Positions 10,164-23,706 of a stretch of DNA of 64,000 nt are shown piece after piece. Below the pieces are notes generated by a model. That model worked only from the letters and a program-made list of their open reading frames with translations, was not told where the DNA came from and made no database searches. The position numbers and the translations under genes were made by a program. This DNA is from Helopsaltes ochotensis. Taxonomy: Eukaryota; Chordata; Aves; Passeriformes; Locustellidae. How positions within the stretch are numbered: position 1 is the first letter of the stretch; each line of letters starts with the position of its first letter. Location of the stretch: positions 667,614 through 731,613 of the forward strand of contig VXBM01000218.1 of the NCBI GenBank assembly GCA_013400155.1, read 5' to 3'.

Positions 10164-12829
10164 CTTTCATCAGCATAGTGAGCAAATTTAAGAAGTTGGT
10201 TGGTTTACAGGAAAAAAAGCCAAGCCAAGGTGAGCTTGTCTGACATCATTCAGTGCTGCCCCTGTGGAACTGGGTCAAGTTAAGTTAACTCAAGACAGAT
10301 GAGTATAATCAAGTAACATTATGTGACATCTTTTGTATTCTGAACTTGATTGTGCTTGTGCTACTCAAGAAGTTGCTGAAGACCTCACAGGGACTGGTGT
10401 TCTGGCAGGAAACTTTCCTTCTGGAAGGAAGTCTGACCCTCCCCTTCTGCTCTGCTGTGGTCAGAAAAGAGCAGTTTGACTTTTGGTCCTTTGAAACATG
10501 GGTTAGTAAACCCTAAACCAAGAAGCTGAAAGCAGGGCTAAACAAAGTGTTTTTGTTGATTATAGGAGGAAGCTGCGTTGTTTTGTGTGCCAACTCAAGA
10601 TGCTGATACAATCTTGGGTATGACTTTAGGGCTGTAGCTACATCCTGAGCTTGCTGTTGGGGTGCAAGGGTCACCTGGGGAACATGGAACTCATGATACA
10701 AGTATTTGTCATCTTTGGCATGACAACAGCAGCTGCTTTTGACTTGCTGCCAAAGCTGCAGCACTCTTGGTGCCTGACCTGTGGTGCATGCTCTGAATTA
10801 TCTCCTGGAGGATGGTTGCAGAGGGTAAGAGCAGGCACCAGCATATAAAACAAATTAAGAAGTCTAATGTGTGCATAGTAAGGCTATCTTCCACTAGTTA
10901 TTTTAATTTTTATGTCGTTTACCATACTATTGATTTAAGCATCTCTGAGTTTGGGGGGTCAGATGGTACCTGAAGTACTTGAATGCTTTTGTTCCTGGGT
11001 GTAGATAGGAAAATTGCAGACCTAATTAACAGAAATTGTCCTGTTCCTCTTGAAGTGCAGGTGAACTACTGGACATATGAAATAAGCCAGGTATTCTAAA
11101 TATGTTAAATGTTAGGAAAACTTTTTTCCTAACAGCTGTGAAATAATAGCTCCTAATTTGAGAACACAGTAGCTGAGAAATGAAGGAAGAATCAAATTCT
11201 GGCTTCTTGTGATATTGAAGATGGTTCTCAGTTGGATGTGTGGCAACTTATGGATGCCTTTTCACTATTGCTTCTGTGCTTTGATAAGTCTGTTAATGAG
11301 ATTTGGTGCAGCTAATCACAAGGGGATTACAGTTCAATGAGAAACTAACAGGGAGCAGGGAGGGGAAGTGGGAAAACAAATCAGTGTCTGCCACTTTCCA
11401 GGTGCTGCATAGGGGCCACTCCTCCATGTAAGCAGAGTCTTGCAGCATTGAAATGAAGTAGCAGTAACATATGTACTGAGCAGAGGGAATAATGAAATGC
11501 CATGATTTTAATTTCCAGTTATACACAGATGAGCTGGTTTTGCCTGCCTTTCAGTCAATCATCAGCCCAAAGCAGCTGTGTGAAATGTCAATTGGATAAA
11601 TTGAGACAAGAACGTTTTATTGGACAGTTTAGCTTAAAGAAGTATAGACCTTGACTGTCAAAATGAGCATCAATTCTGGAAACCCTTGCCAGAGCAGGTA
11701 ACTCTTTCAGCTGAGAGGTAATTCTTGGTATTCAGCAGTCCCTTATTTGGAGGGAGAAGAAAGTGACAAACAGCACTGTTTCTAGTGTCCTTTTCTCTCC
11801 CTCTTTAGGTTTTAAAAATCTTGGAATGATGGTTTGGTCACTTTTGAGGCATGTTTTATTTTTGTCTTTTTGACAGAATTTTTGGAATCACATTCTTAGA
11901 ATCAAATGCTCCTTTCTACAGACATTTTAAAAACACTTATTCCCCATTAAATTTTACTGATGGCTTTGATAGAAGTGTTGGCAAAAAAAGTGAAAGAAAC
12001 ATCAATGATTCAAAATGTAGGAAATTTAAGGAAGAGGATAAACTTGTGGATTGTAGATGACTCTGGCTTGGGTATCTTATACTTTAGTCATTTCCCTCAC
12101 TTTTTCCTAGTCTAAAAGTAGATGCCACTGGACTATATTGGGTGAACTATTTTCCTAAATCCAGAAGGGGAGTACAATGGATGAGGTGCAAGTTTTGTTT
12201 TGACACAGAGCTAAGATTCACCTCCTTATTTTTTCATTCCCACTTTTGTAGCGTTGCAGTGACAGGTTTCTTGAGACCTTTTCAAAATTACCTTAAAATT
12301 TTCAGTGCTTCAGTGAGTAATCATTTTATTGCCAATAGAAGCAAGTCCCACTGTTGCAATTTCATTGCAGTATTTCATTAGGAGGGCCAAACCTTATGTC
12401 TTGCAAATTACTTGAGCAAGGCAGGCTGAAAGATCACACAGAAAGGGATAATCTTCTCAAGGCAGGTAAGTGTTGTGTACAGGTGAATATTGTAGTACAG
12501 TGTAATTTGCTGCTGTTTTAGGGACTCTAATGTGCATTCAGCTCCTTATATGTACAAACAAGTAGCTCCAGTACTGTGTATTTCTTTCTTTTTTCCTTTC
12601 TTTTTTATTTCTTTGGAAGGATGGAGGGAAGATTCTTCCCTCTCCCAACTGCAATAAAGTACTGTTTATTTTCAATTCCCCCTTGATCAATTCTTGATTA
12701 GGCTTTTACATTGGCTCTTCTATGAATTCTCTGGCTTGTTTGCTTTAGGAAAAGTGTTCATAGTTGCACAAATAATGTTAGCTTTGTAAGTATTGTTCAG
12801 TGCAATATGCTAGTTGTATTTGTGAAACT

Positions 12830-12846
12830 TTTTTTTTTTTTTTTTA
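12830..12846. repeat. Poly(T) tract
   Basis: This is a run of about 17 T bases in intron 1. It is low complexity. Confidence 0.7.
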
Positions 12847-13849
12847 AGAAAAGCACCCCTGGCTTCCAATAAAAGGTTACGTAGTATGTTTTTTGTACTT
12901 GTGTTTGCTTCCAGCTGTTGACAAAAGTTTTGTTTCTCATGATGAACTTTTGAAGCTCTTTGAAGCATGCCACAGTGCTTTTAGTTGGAAAAAGTCTTCT
13001 TATGTTACGTAGTATCTGACTGTCTCCTTAGCAGTATCCAGCGGGGAAAATGTTTACAAGGTAACTTTCTGAGTTACTGAGATGAAAGAGACTGAATTAC
13101 CTGTTGAACTCTTCTAACCATCTTTTTCTTGGCGTGTTTTTGTTTTTTAGCTGAGGAGAAGGAATATATCTAATTGGTTTTTATGCCCCAAAATTGCAAC
13201 TTTATGATTAAACTCCCTGAGGGTATGGTGACGCATTTTTCCTCTTTTTTTTTTTCTTGGTAAATGGCAGTTATTTGGAGTAAATGGTAAATGGGGTATT
13301 TGGAGTGCTCTCTCTTGGAACTGGTGGCACAGCAACATATAATTAAAAAGGTCAGGTGGCTATGTCCATATGGCTTGTGTATTATTATGTGCAATATCTG
13401 TGCATAATACAAATAATTCTGTTTAAAAACATACCTGGAGAAATAGGTGATACTTAGCTAGGAAGCTGTGCCAAGATCCAGCCTCTCCAGACAGCTGAGT
13501 TTAAGCCCCACATCAAGAAGTGAATTAAATGAAAAGCTTTTGCTCCTTTTTATTTTGTACAGCAATTTCTTGGCAGGCTGATTTAAGAAAAGCTACGCTT
13601 TTTCAGGAGCCGTGCTTGTTCTTTTGTCTGAGAATTTCTAGGAAGCCAGAAGAAAGCTTTTCCCTCTCTGTGTTTTTTAAAAGGAGGTGATTTTTGCCTT
13701 CTGCCACAGGCTGGCTAGCTCGGATGAGAAAGCTCGGTGGGTTGTGCATGCCAGTGGCTGTACCTGGTGGCCGGGGATGGTGCCCAGGCATTGGGCTAAC
13801 CTTGCCTAGCAGGAGAGAAGCAACCTCATCCCTTTGCCTGTTCCCTACA

Positions 13850-13885
13850 CGAGTTTTCCAGCCAGCTCGAGTTTTCCAGCTAGCT
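13850..13885. repeat. Tandem duplication, 2 x 18 bp
   Basis: The unit CGAGTTTTCCAGCCAGCT at 13850-13867 is followed directly by a second copy at 13868-13885 with one change (CCAGCT to CTAGCT). It is a recent local duplication inside a G+C-richer patch of the intron. Confidence 0.85.
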
Positions 13886-16142
13886 CGCTGGTGGGTTGTT
13901 CCGCTGCTTTAGAAGTGAAAACAACGCCAGATAAACCCTTCATGGCAGTGGAGATAGTGGCTGTCACAAAGTAAATCTGCTTCCCCACCCACTTCCCAGC
14001 ACAGCCAGCCTTGGGGCAGGGTGATGGCAGATGTGCTCCCTCCTTCCTCCCGGGTAAGGCTGTCTCCACCCCGGCAGGAATGCCATGGGTTTCAGTGGAG
14101 CAGGCCAGCAGGCTCCTCTCTCTGGGGCTACAGCCACCAGGCTCTTCAGTAGTTCTGCCTCAGAGGAAAAAAAGGGGAGAAAGAAAAGCAACACAAAATT
14201 CGACTTTGCTTTATTTTTCTATGTTGTCTGGGCTTTGGGATTTAAAAGCAAAATAAACCCTCTGTAGGTGTTTATTGCTGACAGTAGGAGTTCACTGGAT
14301 TAGGTTTGGGGTATGGAATAAGAATACAGGAAGCTCTTCAAACACCTTTGGTGCCTTCAAATAGAACTTTGGTGCAATCCACACATAAGAATTACAGTGC
14401 TTTTGGGAGGGTTATTTAAAGGGTAAATACACAAATGGTATCAGATGAAAAATGGATTTTGGGTTTCAATTTGGAATGATACCCATTTCTTTAAAAAAAG
14501 CCGTTCTGAAAATTATGTCGGTTTGTCATTTTCCCTTTGTACAAGAGTAAGTGCACTGAGTCACGTAATATGTTAGACAAATGTTCACATTCACACTTAA
14601 TGCATGTTTCTGTTACAGTTTCCTGACGTTTGTGTTTCCATGTAGATCCTTAAGCAGCATCAGGTGTAGTGGAGAAGCTGCACCTGGTTTTGGGATGGTG
14701 CAGGGAGAACTGCTGCTTTATAAGGAATGCTTTTTGAAAGCAGTATTAAGTCCATATACAGAATTTAACAAACAGTTATGATTTCTAAAAATGCGTATAC
14801 ATATCTGTGATTCTTAAAAATAGGGTACAGTACTAACAGCAAGTGTCTCCCTTTGCAGCAAACACTGAAAAGTAAGAAATTTATTAGGAAAGAGATGGTG
14901 GGGATAATTTATTTGATGCTTCTAATGGTTATTCTTAGGATTGGTATGTGTTTGTTTCATCAATAAACAACCAAGAAAGAGAATGTCAGAGTAATGTATG
15001 AACTCGATGTGAATTGACGATTTGTCCTTGCGTTGTTTAATTTTAAAAAAAGAGGGGGCAGGGAGAGAGAGGGGAGTGTTTGGAGTGTAGTTTGAAACAG
15101 AAGAGGCTGGTGTTTTCCAGGACAAATGAGGCAGTGGAATGCTCTGCCATGTGGTATCCACACTGGGAATGCAGGAGATTCTTGGGAGGCTTGGAGAGAA
15201 TCCCCTATCTGTAAACATGAACACTTGGAGGTCTGGGCTGTGATTAGAGGAAACTTCTAAAATGTCATGTTCCTGGTTCCTTTGGTTCACTTGTGCGATC
15301 CGGTCTTTTCCTGCTTCTGCTGATGGGCAGGAAGTGTCAGAGGTAGGCTGTGAGTGTGATGCAGTTCTGCTTTCCTAGAAAGTAGTGATCTATACGAACC
15401 TAATTGGAGGTTTAAGCTACAAACTGATGAAAACTTATCCCTTTTAAATCTATTATTTCTTAATTCTATGATTTCTTTTGGTGCTCTTCATTAAAGAAAT
15501 GTTTTTTCTTTCAGTTACGTGTAACACTGGGTGATGTTCTCAAGGTGGTATTAGATAAACTTGTTGTTTACAAAATCGTTCCCTGTTGCTAAGGGAGATC
15601 ACTTCAATAAGTGCAAGAGTAGGGATGTCAATAAGTGTATCTTCCTGAATCTTGCATGTCCTGGTGCATTTCCATTCACTGTTTGGATGCAATTATTGCT
15701 GAAATTATTTGCATCATGCTGTGTGAGTAAGTTTTGCAGTCTAATGGCTTGTTACTCAGTGTGAAATAATGCCCTCGAAGCTCAGAGCTGAGGTCATGTC
15801 ACGCTCTTAGTTATGACCTATCTAATGCAGTTGTCTGTGTGCACAAATGAAGTCAAATTGCAAAAGCTTCTCAGCACTGTGAGAAATAACTAAATTGACT
15901 CTTCACTTCCAAAGGTCTGTCAGTGGGGAGTACACACTTGTATTCACTCTGGAGTCAGTAATTACTAAAATAAAACCTGGGTTTTCTTTTCTCGAGTTTT
16001 GGAGTGGGGAAAGGGGGAAATGGGGCAGGGGGAAGATCTAAACTGAAGAGTAGCATGCCAGTGACTCATTAGTGTAAATTGGGAAATTTAACCCTGGTTT
16101 CATCCAAGGGTAATCTTGTCCTAGGACAAGTAACTACAGAGG

Positions 16143-16173
16143 GTTTTTTGCTATGGTGTTTTTTTGCTATGGT
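16143..16173. repeat. Tandem duplication of about 15 bp
   Basis: Two adjacent copies of a T-run followed by GCTATGGT differ by one T in the run length. It is probably a polymerase-slippage product. Confidence 0.6.
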
Positions 16174-16259
16174 ACTTCAGTGCTAAGTTAACTCACAGTC
16201 TTTTGAATTTTGACTTGATCTGATGGCTCTGTCGGTCTGTGAATCTCTGCAACTCCAGG

Positions 16260-16273
16260 AAAAAAAAAAAAAA
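16260..16273. repeat. Poly(A) tract
   Basis: This is a run of 14 A bases in intron 1. It is low complexity. Confidence 0.7.
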
Positions 16274-19200
16274 GGCAGGAATTAATTGTCTGATTTATAA
16301 TGAGAATGACAGAAAGATCTTTACCGATAATGTAATGGAGGCACCACTATCATTACATAAATTTGAGAGTGTTCTTTAGTGGGGTTTTCTTACAGCACAG
16401 CCATAACTCACTGTGATACAAATCTGCTTGTTTGCTGTTTTAGCCTCAGAATGGGCATGTTAATAATGCAGATTATTACTGCAGTTTGAGAAACTTTAAA
16501 CTTCTGCTGGGATCCAGCAAACTGTGGATGGGAGGTGCAAAGCTGTGAGCAGCACTGCTGAGATTGCTTCCAACAACTGCTGGGAAGGCAGTGCTATTCC
16601 CATCGGGGTGCTTCTCCTGCCTTCTGCTTACGGGAAGAGGTTTTCCTATCAGTTTCTGCAACCAGCGTTGGACAGAGCTGGAGAGTGTTGCCACCTCCCT
16701 CAGCTGGCTGGAGAATGAGCTCTTTGATCCTTTGCTCCAGGTAGTTGTTGTTTAAAGGGAGGGCAAATGGAATGCTCTTCTGAACTCTCAGTCTGCTTAA
16801 ATAAGGTAAGGAATAAGGAAGACTGTGATCTGTCCTTTCCAACTGGGAGACTGAGCTGGACAGATGTTTCTTACTCAGTGCTGAGGAGGAAAGTCCCTGG
16901 CTAGGGGCTTTAGAATGAGGGTTAAAAGGTGAAGGAATCCTCTGGGGGCCTCCTGCTGCAATGATGGCTTCAGCCCTGCGCAAGTGGGAGCATCTCTTCA
17001 TCCTTTCCTCCTCCTCCTCATTCTTCCTCTCATTGCAGCTACTTTGTGTTTATTTTCCTACTTTTAAATTGCATAATTTAGTCCTTCCTGTCACTTCCTA
17101 ATGTCTGAATCATAGGTAGCTCTTCCTGCTTGCAGTAAACAAACATCTTACTCCTGGCACCTTTCCAAACATTGAGATTGTGTTTATGAAGGTGGAGGGG
17201 GTCCCTCTGGCAGTGTGCTTGGGAAGCTAATTCACTTGAGTACAGGTTGGGTAAGCTGCTTACCGCATGCCTCTGTGGCCAGCTGATTTCCTTGTCTTTC
17301 CAATCTTTCAAACTGGTGGAGCTGCCGGGCTGCTTAGGCCAGGCAGGTGAATGGTAGCAGATGATAAAAGCAGAGCATAAACTGCGGGCTATGAGCTTCT
17401 GCACTTAATAACAGTAGCAAGTAGATTGCCCCAAGTCTTGCTGCTGTTGGTGGTGCCCCTTGGCTCTCTCACACCTTGCATGTAGGTACAGTGCTGAGGT
17501 ACACGGTGTGGGTCATCTGAGCAGTCACTTGGGAGAAGCACTGCCTGGTCTAAGGCTCAGGCTTTGCTCATTTTTTGGATTCTTTCACTGCAAGGCAAGA
17601 AGATAACACAGGATACTTTGGAGCGTGTGTCAGCCTCCATCAGCCTGCTGCATGTCTTAGACCACGCTGGTAAAAGCTGCAAAATAGGAGTGTGTCATCC
17701 TAACTTTTCATGTTGTTACTCCTCTTTCTTAGCTTTGAAAATCCTTTATTTTATTTTTGAATTGACTGTGACTCCAGAATGATGCAGAGAAGACACAGCT
17801 AACACCCGTGGAGGCTTCCCACCTCTCCTGTCGCATTTGCACTCTCTTTACTGGTTACTGTCCTTTATGAAGGAAATTCATCTTGAATCATCATAGACCA
17901 GCCTCACAATGTGTTGAACACTACAGCTCCTGCACTGTGTGTGGAACTGTTAAATGGACTTCACTTGGTAAATGGAGACAGCAGAGGAAAGATCCAGTCT
18001 TTGTTTTGGCAGCTTTACACTTGTACCTTCCTACCCATCTGTGCCTCCTCACTTCCCTCTCTCACTTCCCTTACTACTAAGGTGCAAGAAGGTGAGAACA
18101 AATTAAATGTGTTTAGGATAGATTAGATGAGGTAAGAACACCCTGAATATTATGCTGACTTAATTGTGCTTTCTTGTACAAAACAAAGAGATCGCCCTTT
18201 TCTTAAGTTACAACATACCCTGACTTTTCTGACAGTGTTGTGTGTAGCATGGGAAGCATATTCTCTGTGCAGAAGATCTAAAAAACCTACCAAAACCATT
18301 TTGCAATTGTGCCAATAAGACAAAGCAACAGAATGTTACTCTAGCCTAGCTTAGTACCAGTTTTGGAAGAGACAATTGAAGCAAAAGAACCCTGCTATTA
18401 CATGCCATAGGAATGCCTGATGTTCCAGTTTGTCCTGGCTGAGGCTGCATATGCACAGGAACATGGGGCTTTCTCTTGTGCCATGTTTTCTCATCCAGTC
18501 AGCAAATGAATGGGTGAAGTTCCTCAGAAAGGTAAGTTTGAGAGACTTTGAGAGCTTGTTTTAGTTGCGGTTGGGTTGGATACCGTTTTTGCCATCATTG
18601 CCTACTTGCCTATGTGTAATGAAAGAATTTACATTTTATTTCACAATAGTGGGAGGAGTTGCTTTTTCCTTTGGTTGGGTTGAAATGAGTTTTCTGTATG
18701 TGGAGTATGAAAGTAATTTTCTTAGGGGTGCAATTTGGGTAATGTACCATTGTACATACTGGGGAATTGGAAAGAAAGAACTGTGATAGAAGATAACATC
18801 CTCTTAATAATATATTCCAGTCTAAGATCATGGCAACTTCTTTCATAATAATACTGCACCATGTGGAAACAATTACATGAAAATATTTTTATCTGTTTGC
18901 TACATGCATTTTGGAATTCTTGAAACTTAATAATACATATTCAAGTAAATGCCATGTTAAATAACATAGAAAATACTTATCTGTCCTTTCTACGCCATGT
19001 GGTGAAAGTTTTGCTGAATCAGAAACAAAAATATAAGGGCTGGGTCCTGTAATTATAGTATTATAGGGCCTGTCTACTATTGTCTTTTAAGCTTGTAATA
19101 TAAAGTGTTTTGGTTAGAATGAAGATATCACTGACCAAAGTACAATGAAACCAAATTTTGCAGTCACTTGCATTACTTCGTCTTGTAATGTTCCACAGTA

Positions 19201-20515
19201 CTATTTTATCAGTTCTAGTCAATAAACATCACAGTGGTGTGCAAATCTTTCCTTTGGAATTTGAGGTTATTAAATTATACTCTTGCATTGAATTTCAGTG
19301 ATTGCATTATTGTCATTCATCTGAGGCAATGACAATCTTGCCTTCTCAAAGGATGTTGGGCTTTTTATTTCTTTAAGAGGACATGAGTAGTAATAAAGTG
19401 AAATATGATGGAGTGCTGTGTGATTTTTAGCAACTTGTTAAGCAGTTGAGTTGCTTGTGAAATTTCAGCAAGTCTCATTGTAAAGTGCAAATATTTCTCT
19501 AGACAATTGAACTATGCAACCTTAAGTTGCTATTAAACACCTCTATAGTATTATGAAAAAAATCATGCTAAGCCTTATACAAAAACTTATGACTGTGGAT
19601 AGGTGAAAGCCAAGAAAATGGTTGGGCCTATAGTAGAAACATGCTTTCCCACGAAATAAAATCCAGGGATGTAGCCACTGTAATTGTGCAATAAATTATC
19701 ATAAATGTGATGTCATAGTCTCTGCAACTTTCTGAAGGGGTAGTCTGATTTTGAAATCAACCAAGTCGTGAATAACAAGCCTCTGAATTGGCCAAGGCAA
19801 CAGCAGACAAGTCGGCATCATTTAGGGAAAGCAGTCATCTCCTTAGTGAATTAAACTATTTCAAAATAGAACTTGTTGACTCAATGTGTTAATCTTGGCT
19901 TTTCATGAAGAAGTGCAGCATCCAACACTGATGAATTATTTTTTTTATAACAGATTCCTAAACTTCAGCCTACACAGCTAAAAAGAGACTGATTGGAGGA
20001 GAGTTCATTGAGGCTATTAAGTGTAACTCTTCTGAGCTGCAGTTTTTCTCTGGTAGCATTCCAACATTCTTATTCACCTGTAGAAAGAGGTCCTCAGATG
20101 CAGATGGGATTGCAGGACTGAGCTTTTGATTTATGAGGACAGTTTCACAAGGGTGAAATTACCCAAGAGTGTATCGTGAATATTAGACAGAACCTAGCAA
20201 ATCTTTAAGATTTCAATGGCGTGATTCAGAAGGTTTGTTTGGGATAATTATTGTATGCGATAACAAGGACATATTGCTTGAACTGTAGCTCTGTTAGTCA
20301 TGTGTTATTGTAACTTAAAAAAAAAAAAAAAGAAGAATTCTCCAAGTTTATTATGGGTCTTGGTTAAAAATAAAGTATTGTTAATGAAATTATTTGAAAG
20401 AACAAGTTGAAATTCAATTGAGTGTGGTAAAGCTTACCTCAATGTCCAAATAAGGATATATTCTAAATGTAATAAAGCACAGTTTGTTTTTCAGTGATTA
20501 CCAGAACCTCTGGGG

Positions 20516-20520
<5 letters not shown>

Positions 20521-20564
<44 letters not shown>
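20521..20564. repeat. (TA)22 microsatellite
   Basis: There are twenty-two uninterrupted TA units, preceded by a short TG repeat. The perfect run is likely length-polymorphic between individuals. Confidence 0.95.
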
Positions 20565-20567
<3 letters not shown>

Positions 20568-21479
20568 ATTAAAGCAGTTCAAACAGCTTAGAAATTAGTG
20601 TTGTGCCTACAGAATATATCTCTGTGTCTTCCTAGTAAGAAACAGAAAAATCTTCATAAAAACTCCGTTCCTGTGTCCTTCAGGTAAAAACATGGGTAAA
20701 TAAATATGTCTTGCAGTGTGCCCAGAAACTTATCTGTGAGGGGTTGGTTGGAGCAGAATTCGGAGCCAAGAGCCTTCCCAGAAGGTGAAGCCTTGGCTTT
20801 GACCTGGCTCTTTCCTCATGACTTTTGCAGATGCCTGCAGAGGCCTACAGGTGACCTTTTCCAAGCTGATACTCATTCATTCTATTTTTTTTTCCCTTTT
20901 CACCTTTATTCACTTGGGAAGCAATCAAAAACTCATTGCTTGAGCTCTTGTATTTAGCCTTGTGACATAATGCCCTGCTACTCTTGTAACTCAATTAATG
21001 TCTTTCCTAAAAGGTAGTAGTCTTTTATTTTCTTTTTTTCCTTTTCCTTTTGGTCTCACTTTCCCTTGAAGATCTGCAGCTTCTGTGTCAGTTTGTATCA
21101 GTTCATCTTTGCTCTGCCTTGCCATTGATCTGGCTGTGGATGGCTCCTCATGCTCATTTTATGCAAACTTTGCATCAATGGCACACACTCAATCTCTCTG
21201 CTCCTAAATGCTGTCTTTTCTCAGACTTGTCTTCTTGTATACTTCTACCCCTAATGTTTTGCTACCAGATTAAGTGTATTTTCTGTTTTCTTGGAAGTTG
21301 TCTTTGCAGCTGACGTCTCTGTTCCTTTAATATTTGCCCAACATTTTCCTGATGTTTAAGTCTCTTTGCCATTAGAGTTACCCATTCTGGGAACTTTCAG
21401 ATGGCCTGGCCCACATTCACCATTGGCTGGGCATGTAGGCATTTTCCAGACAGAGGCAACTATAGCTCATGTAATTTTG

Positions 21480-21535
21480 TTTATATATATATAAATGTAT
21501 ATGTATATATGTGTATATATACCTTTTTTTTTTTT
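21480..21535. repeat. TA/TG-rich microsatellite followed by poly(T)
   Basis: An imperfect (TA)n with TG interruptions (21480-21520) leads into a T run of about 12 at 21524-21535. It lies just left of the 3' end of the minus-strand CR1 copy. The poly(T) may belong to the flanking DNA, since CR1 ends in an octamer-type repeat and not in poly(A). Confidence 0.7.
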
Positions 21536-21555
21536 GGTATGTGTCAGGCTTGCTA

Positions 21556-22505
21556 ATCATATTCTTGAAATCATTAAGGTTGAGAAAGACCTCTGAGATC
21601 ATTGAGTTCAGCTATTAAACCAGTACTGCCATGTCCACCTCTGAAGTGTGTCCCTAAGGATCACATCTGTGTGGGTTTTGAACTCTTCCAGGAATGGCGA
21701 TTCTGTCACTTCCCTGGGCAGTCTTTTCCAATGCTTGACCACCCTTTCCATAAAGAATTTTTTTCTAATATCCAATCTAAACCTTTTCTGGCACTACTTG
21801 AGACCATTTCCTCTTCTGCTACTTGTTAATTTGTAAAAGAGACCAACCTCACCTCACTACAAGCTCAGTTCAGGGAGTTGTCGAGGGTGATAAAGTCCTC
21901 CCTGAGCCTTCTTTTCTCCAGGCTACAGAGCTCCAGCTCTGTAGGAGCTCCAGCTGCTCATAGGACTTGTGCTCCAGACCCTTCCCCAGCTCCATTGCCC
22001 TTCTCTGGGCACGCTTCAGAATCTCAATGTCTTGCTTTTATTGAGGGGCCCAAACTACAGCATTTGAGGTGTGGCCCCACCAGTGCTGAGTACAGGGGAC
22101 AATCCCTGCCCTGCCCCTGCTGGCTGATCCAGCTGATCCAGGCCAGGATGCCCCTGGCCTTCTTGGCCACCTGGGCACAGCTGCCTCACGCTCAGCTGCT
22201 GTTGACCAGCGCTCCCAGGTCCTTTTCCTCTGGGCACTTTTCCAGCCGCTCTGCCCCAGCCTGGGTTGCTGCCTGGGGTTGTTGCAGCCCAGGAGCAGGA
22301 CCCGGCCCTGGGCCTTGTTGAACCTCACACAGTTGGCCTCGTCCCATTGATCCAGGCTGTCCACATCCCTCTGCGGAGCCTTCCTGCCCTCCAGCAGAGC
22401 AACATCCCCTCCCAATTTGGTGTCATCTGTCAACTTCCTGAGAGTGCACTTGAACCCCTCATCCAGATCATTGCTTAAGATATTAATCAGGACTGGCCTG
22501 TATAT
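21556..22505 (-). mobile_element. CR1 LINE, 5'-truncated copy with RT remnant
   Basis: This is about 950 bp of a CR1 retrotransposon inserted on the minus strand. The left edge is the CR1 3' end (reverse complement of the AGGTCTTTCTCAACCTTAAT region at about 21574-21593). Moving right it reads back through the 3' UTR into ORF2. Between about 22255 and 22490 the minus strand still encodes the RT-domain block [21 protein letters not shown] and NPRQQPRL. The usual ADD of the catalytic box reads TDD here. The element is dead: two in-frame stops at 22192-22194 and 22186-22188, a frame change near 22250, and no 5' part. The right edge is approximate. It is much longer than the copy at 9100. Confidence 0.93.
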
Positions 22506-23668
22506 TTCTAAATGCCACAATTATTTTTTCTTCATAGATTCATAAAATGCAGTCTCCTTGAAGGTTGTATTTAAAGCCATTCATAACTGCCCTGCATCTC
22601 TATAGAGACTTACATGTTATTATTTTTCCTGCCTGCTCTAGCAGGTTTATCTCTGGTTTTAAACTCTGCACTAAGTTTGGGATTAAGTGATAAAGCTATT
22701 TTCTGGACTATTAGAACTAGGGGGTGGTTTTTTCATTCTGTTCTCAATCTAGATTGATTTCTTCTACTATGCGTACAAAGGATTTGTGAGGTTATTCTAT
22801 TCACTTGTGTATTTTGGTGAAATGCTCTTAACGTCTATACCGAGGGAAGGAAATACATACAAATTTTTCAGTAGACTTCATGGTGGAAAACTTCTCTTTC
22901 TCTGGTTGGAAAGCATGTAGCAGGCTTTACATATATATAATTGTTCTTTTTTAGTCTAATCTAGGCAGATTAAAAGATTCCTTTGCAGTTTCGACTTTGC
23001 CCATATGGAGATGCATGAAGGCCAAAATATCTTGATTTGTGCATAGGAAAAATTGACAGAAGAGAGACTGGTGAGCACAGGTATTATCTCTGCTCTTTTG
23101 GGAGCACTGCCAAGATAAGTTGCTGTCCTCTGTATCAGCTGCAAAATTTCTTTGTGGTCATCCTTCAGTAAAGCCCCAAATAGAGTGCGTAGTTCGAATT
23201 CCACTGATATATAAAAGCAAACACAAATATGAAAGCTGACCCCTGAAGGAATGCAGTTTTAACTATAAAGCCAAATTTTGTTTCATTTGATGATCTCACT
23301 ACTTTAATAATAAAATAATTAGGGTTTTTTAATTTTATTTTTAATATAACAAAACCTGAAGGCAATGGAACTCGCAACATGCATTCCCTCATCTGAATGG
23401 GGTAGAAAGCTTTGGAGTCTTCAGGTGCTTTGACAACATCAGTCGTGTCTTCCCTGGACTGTGCCTCTATCAGGTATTTTTCTCCCAAAGTGTTTCAAGC
23501 AAGTCTGAAGTGGTTTGAAACTGAAAGATACATTTACAATGGTGACGTGACCACTGGGACTACTGCTTTCCATTTTCCCAAGTCTTTGAGTAATTCTCAA
23601 GAATGATGTGTGACAAAGCTGATTTAATTACTGTGCACAGGAGATAAGCCCTGTATCCCATGTGCCAC

Positions 23669-23706
23669 CCCTTCCAAGTGAGACTATTCTGTGATTTGAT
23701 GATGTA
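23669..23706 (+). mobile_element. Possible relic of a CR1 3' end
   Basis: The words CCCTTCCAAG, CTATTCTGTGATTTGATG and their order match the tail of CR1 elements. No CR1 landmarks are found upstream of it, so this is either a heavily truncated insertion or coincidence. Confidence 0.3.

Larger units (their letters stand above)
9456..21555. other. GAB1: Intron 1 segment with simple repeats only
   Basis: This is about 12 kb of A+T-rich intron with scattered simple repeats: T45 at 10116, an 18-bp tandem duplication at 13850, A14 at 16260 and (TA)22 at 20521. The longest open frame is a 135-codon minus-strand frame at 16594-17001. It is Ser/Pro/Lys-rich, has no recognised domain and is overlapped by plus-strand frames, so I treat it as chance. 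The C/T-rich CAG ending near 17038 resembles a splice acceptor, but no open exon follows it. Confidence 0.5.

Noticed and set aside
16594..17404. Minus-strand frames of 135 and 108 codons as a possible antisense gene
   Set aside because: There is no recognised domain and no splice logic linking them, and plus-strand frames overlap. They are likely chance.
22038..22520. 160-codon minus frame as a functional gene
   Set aside because: It is a decayed CR1 reverse-transcriptase fragment with a frame change near 22250 and stops in the true frame.
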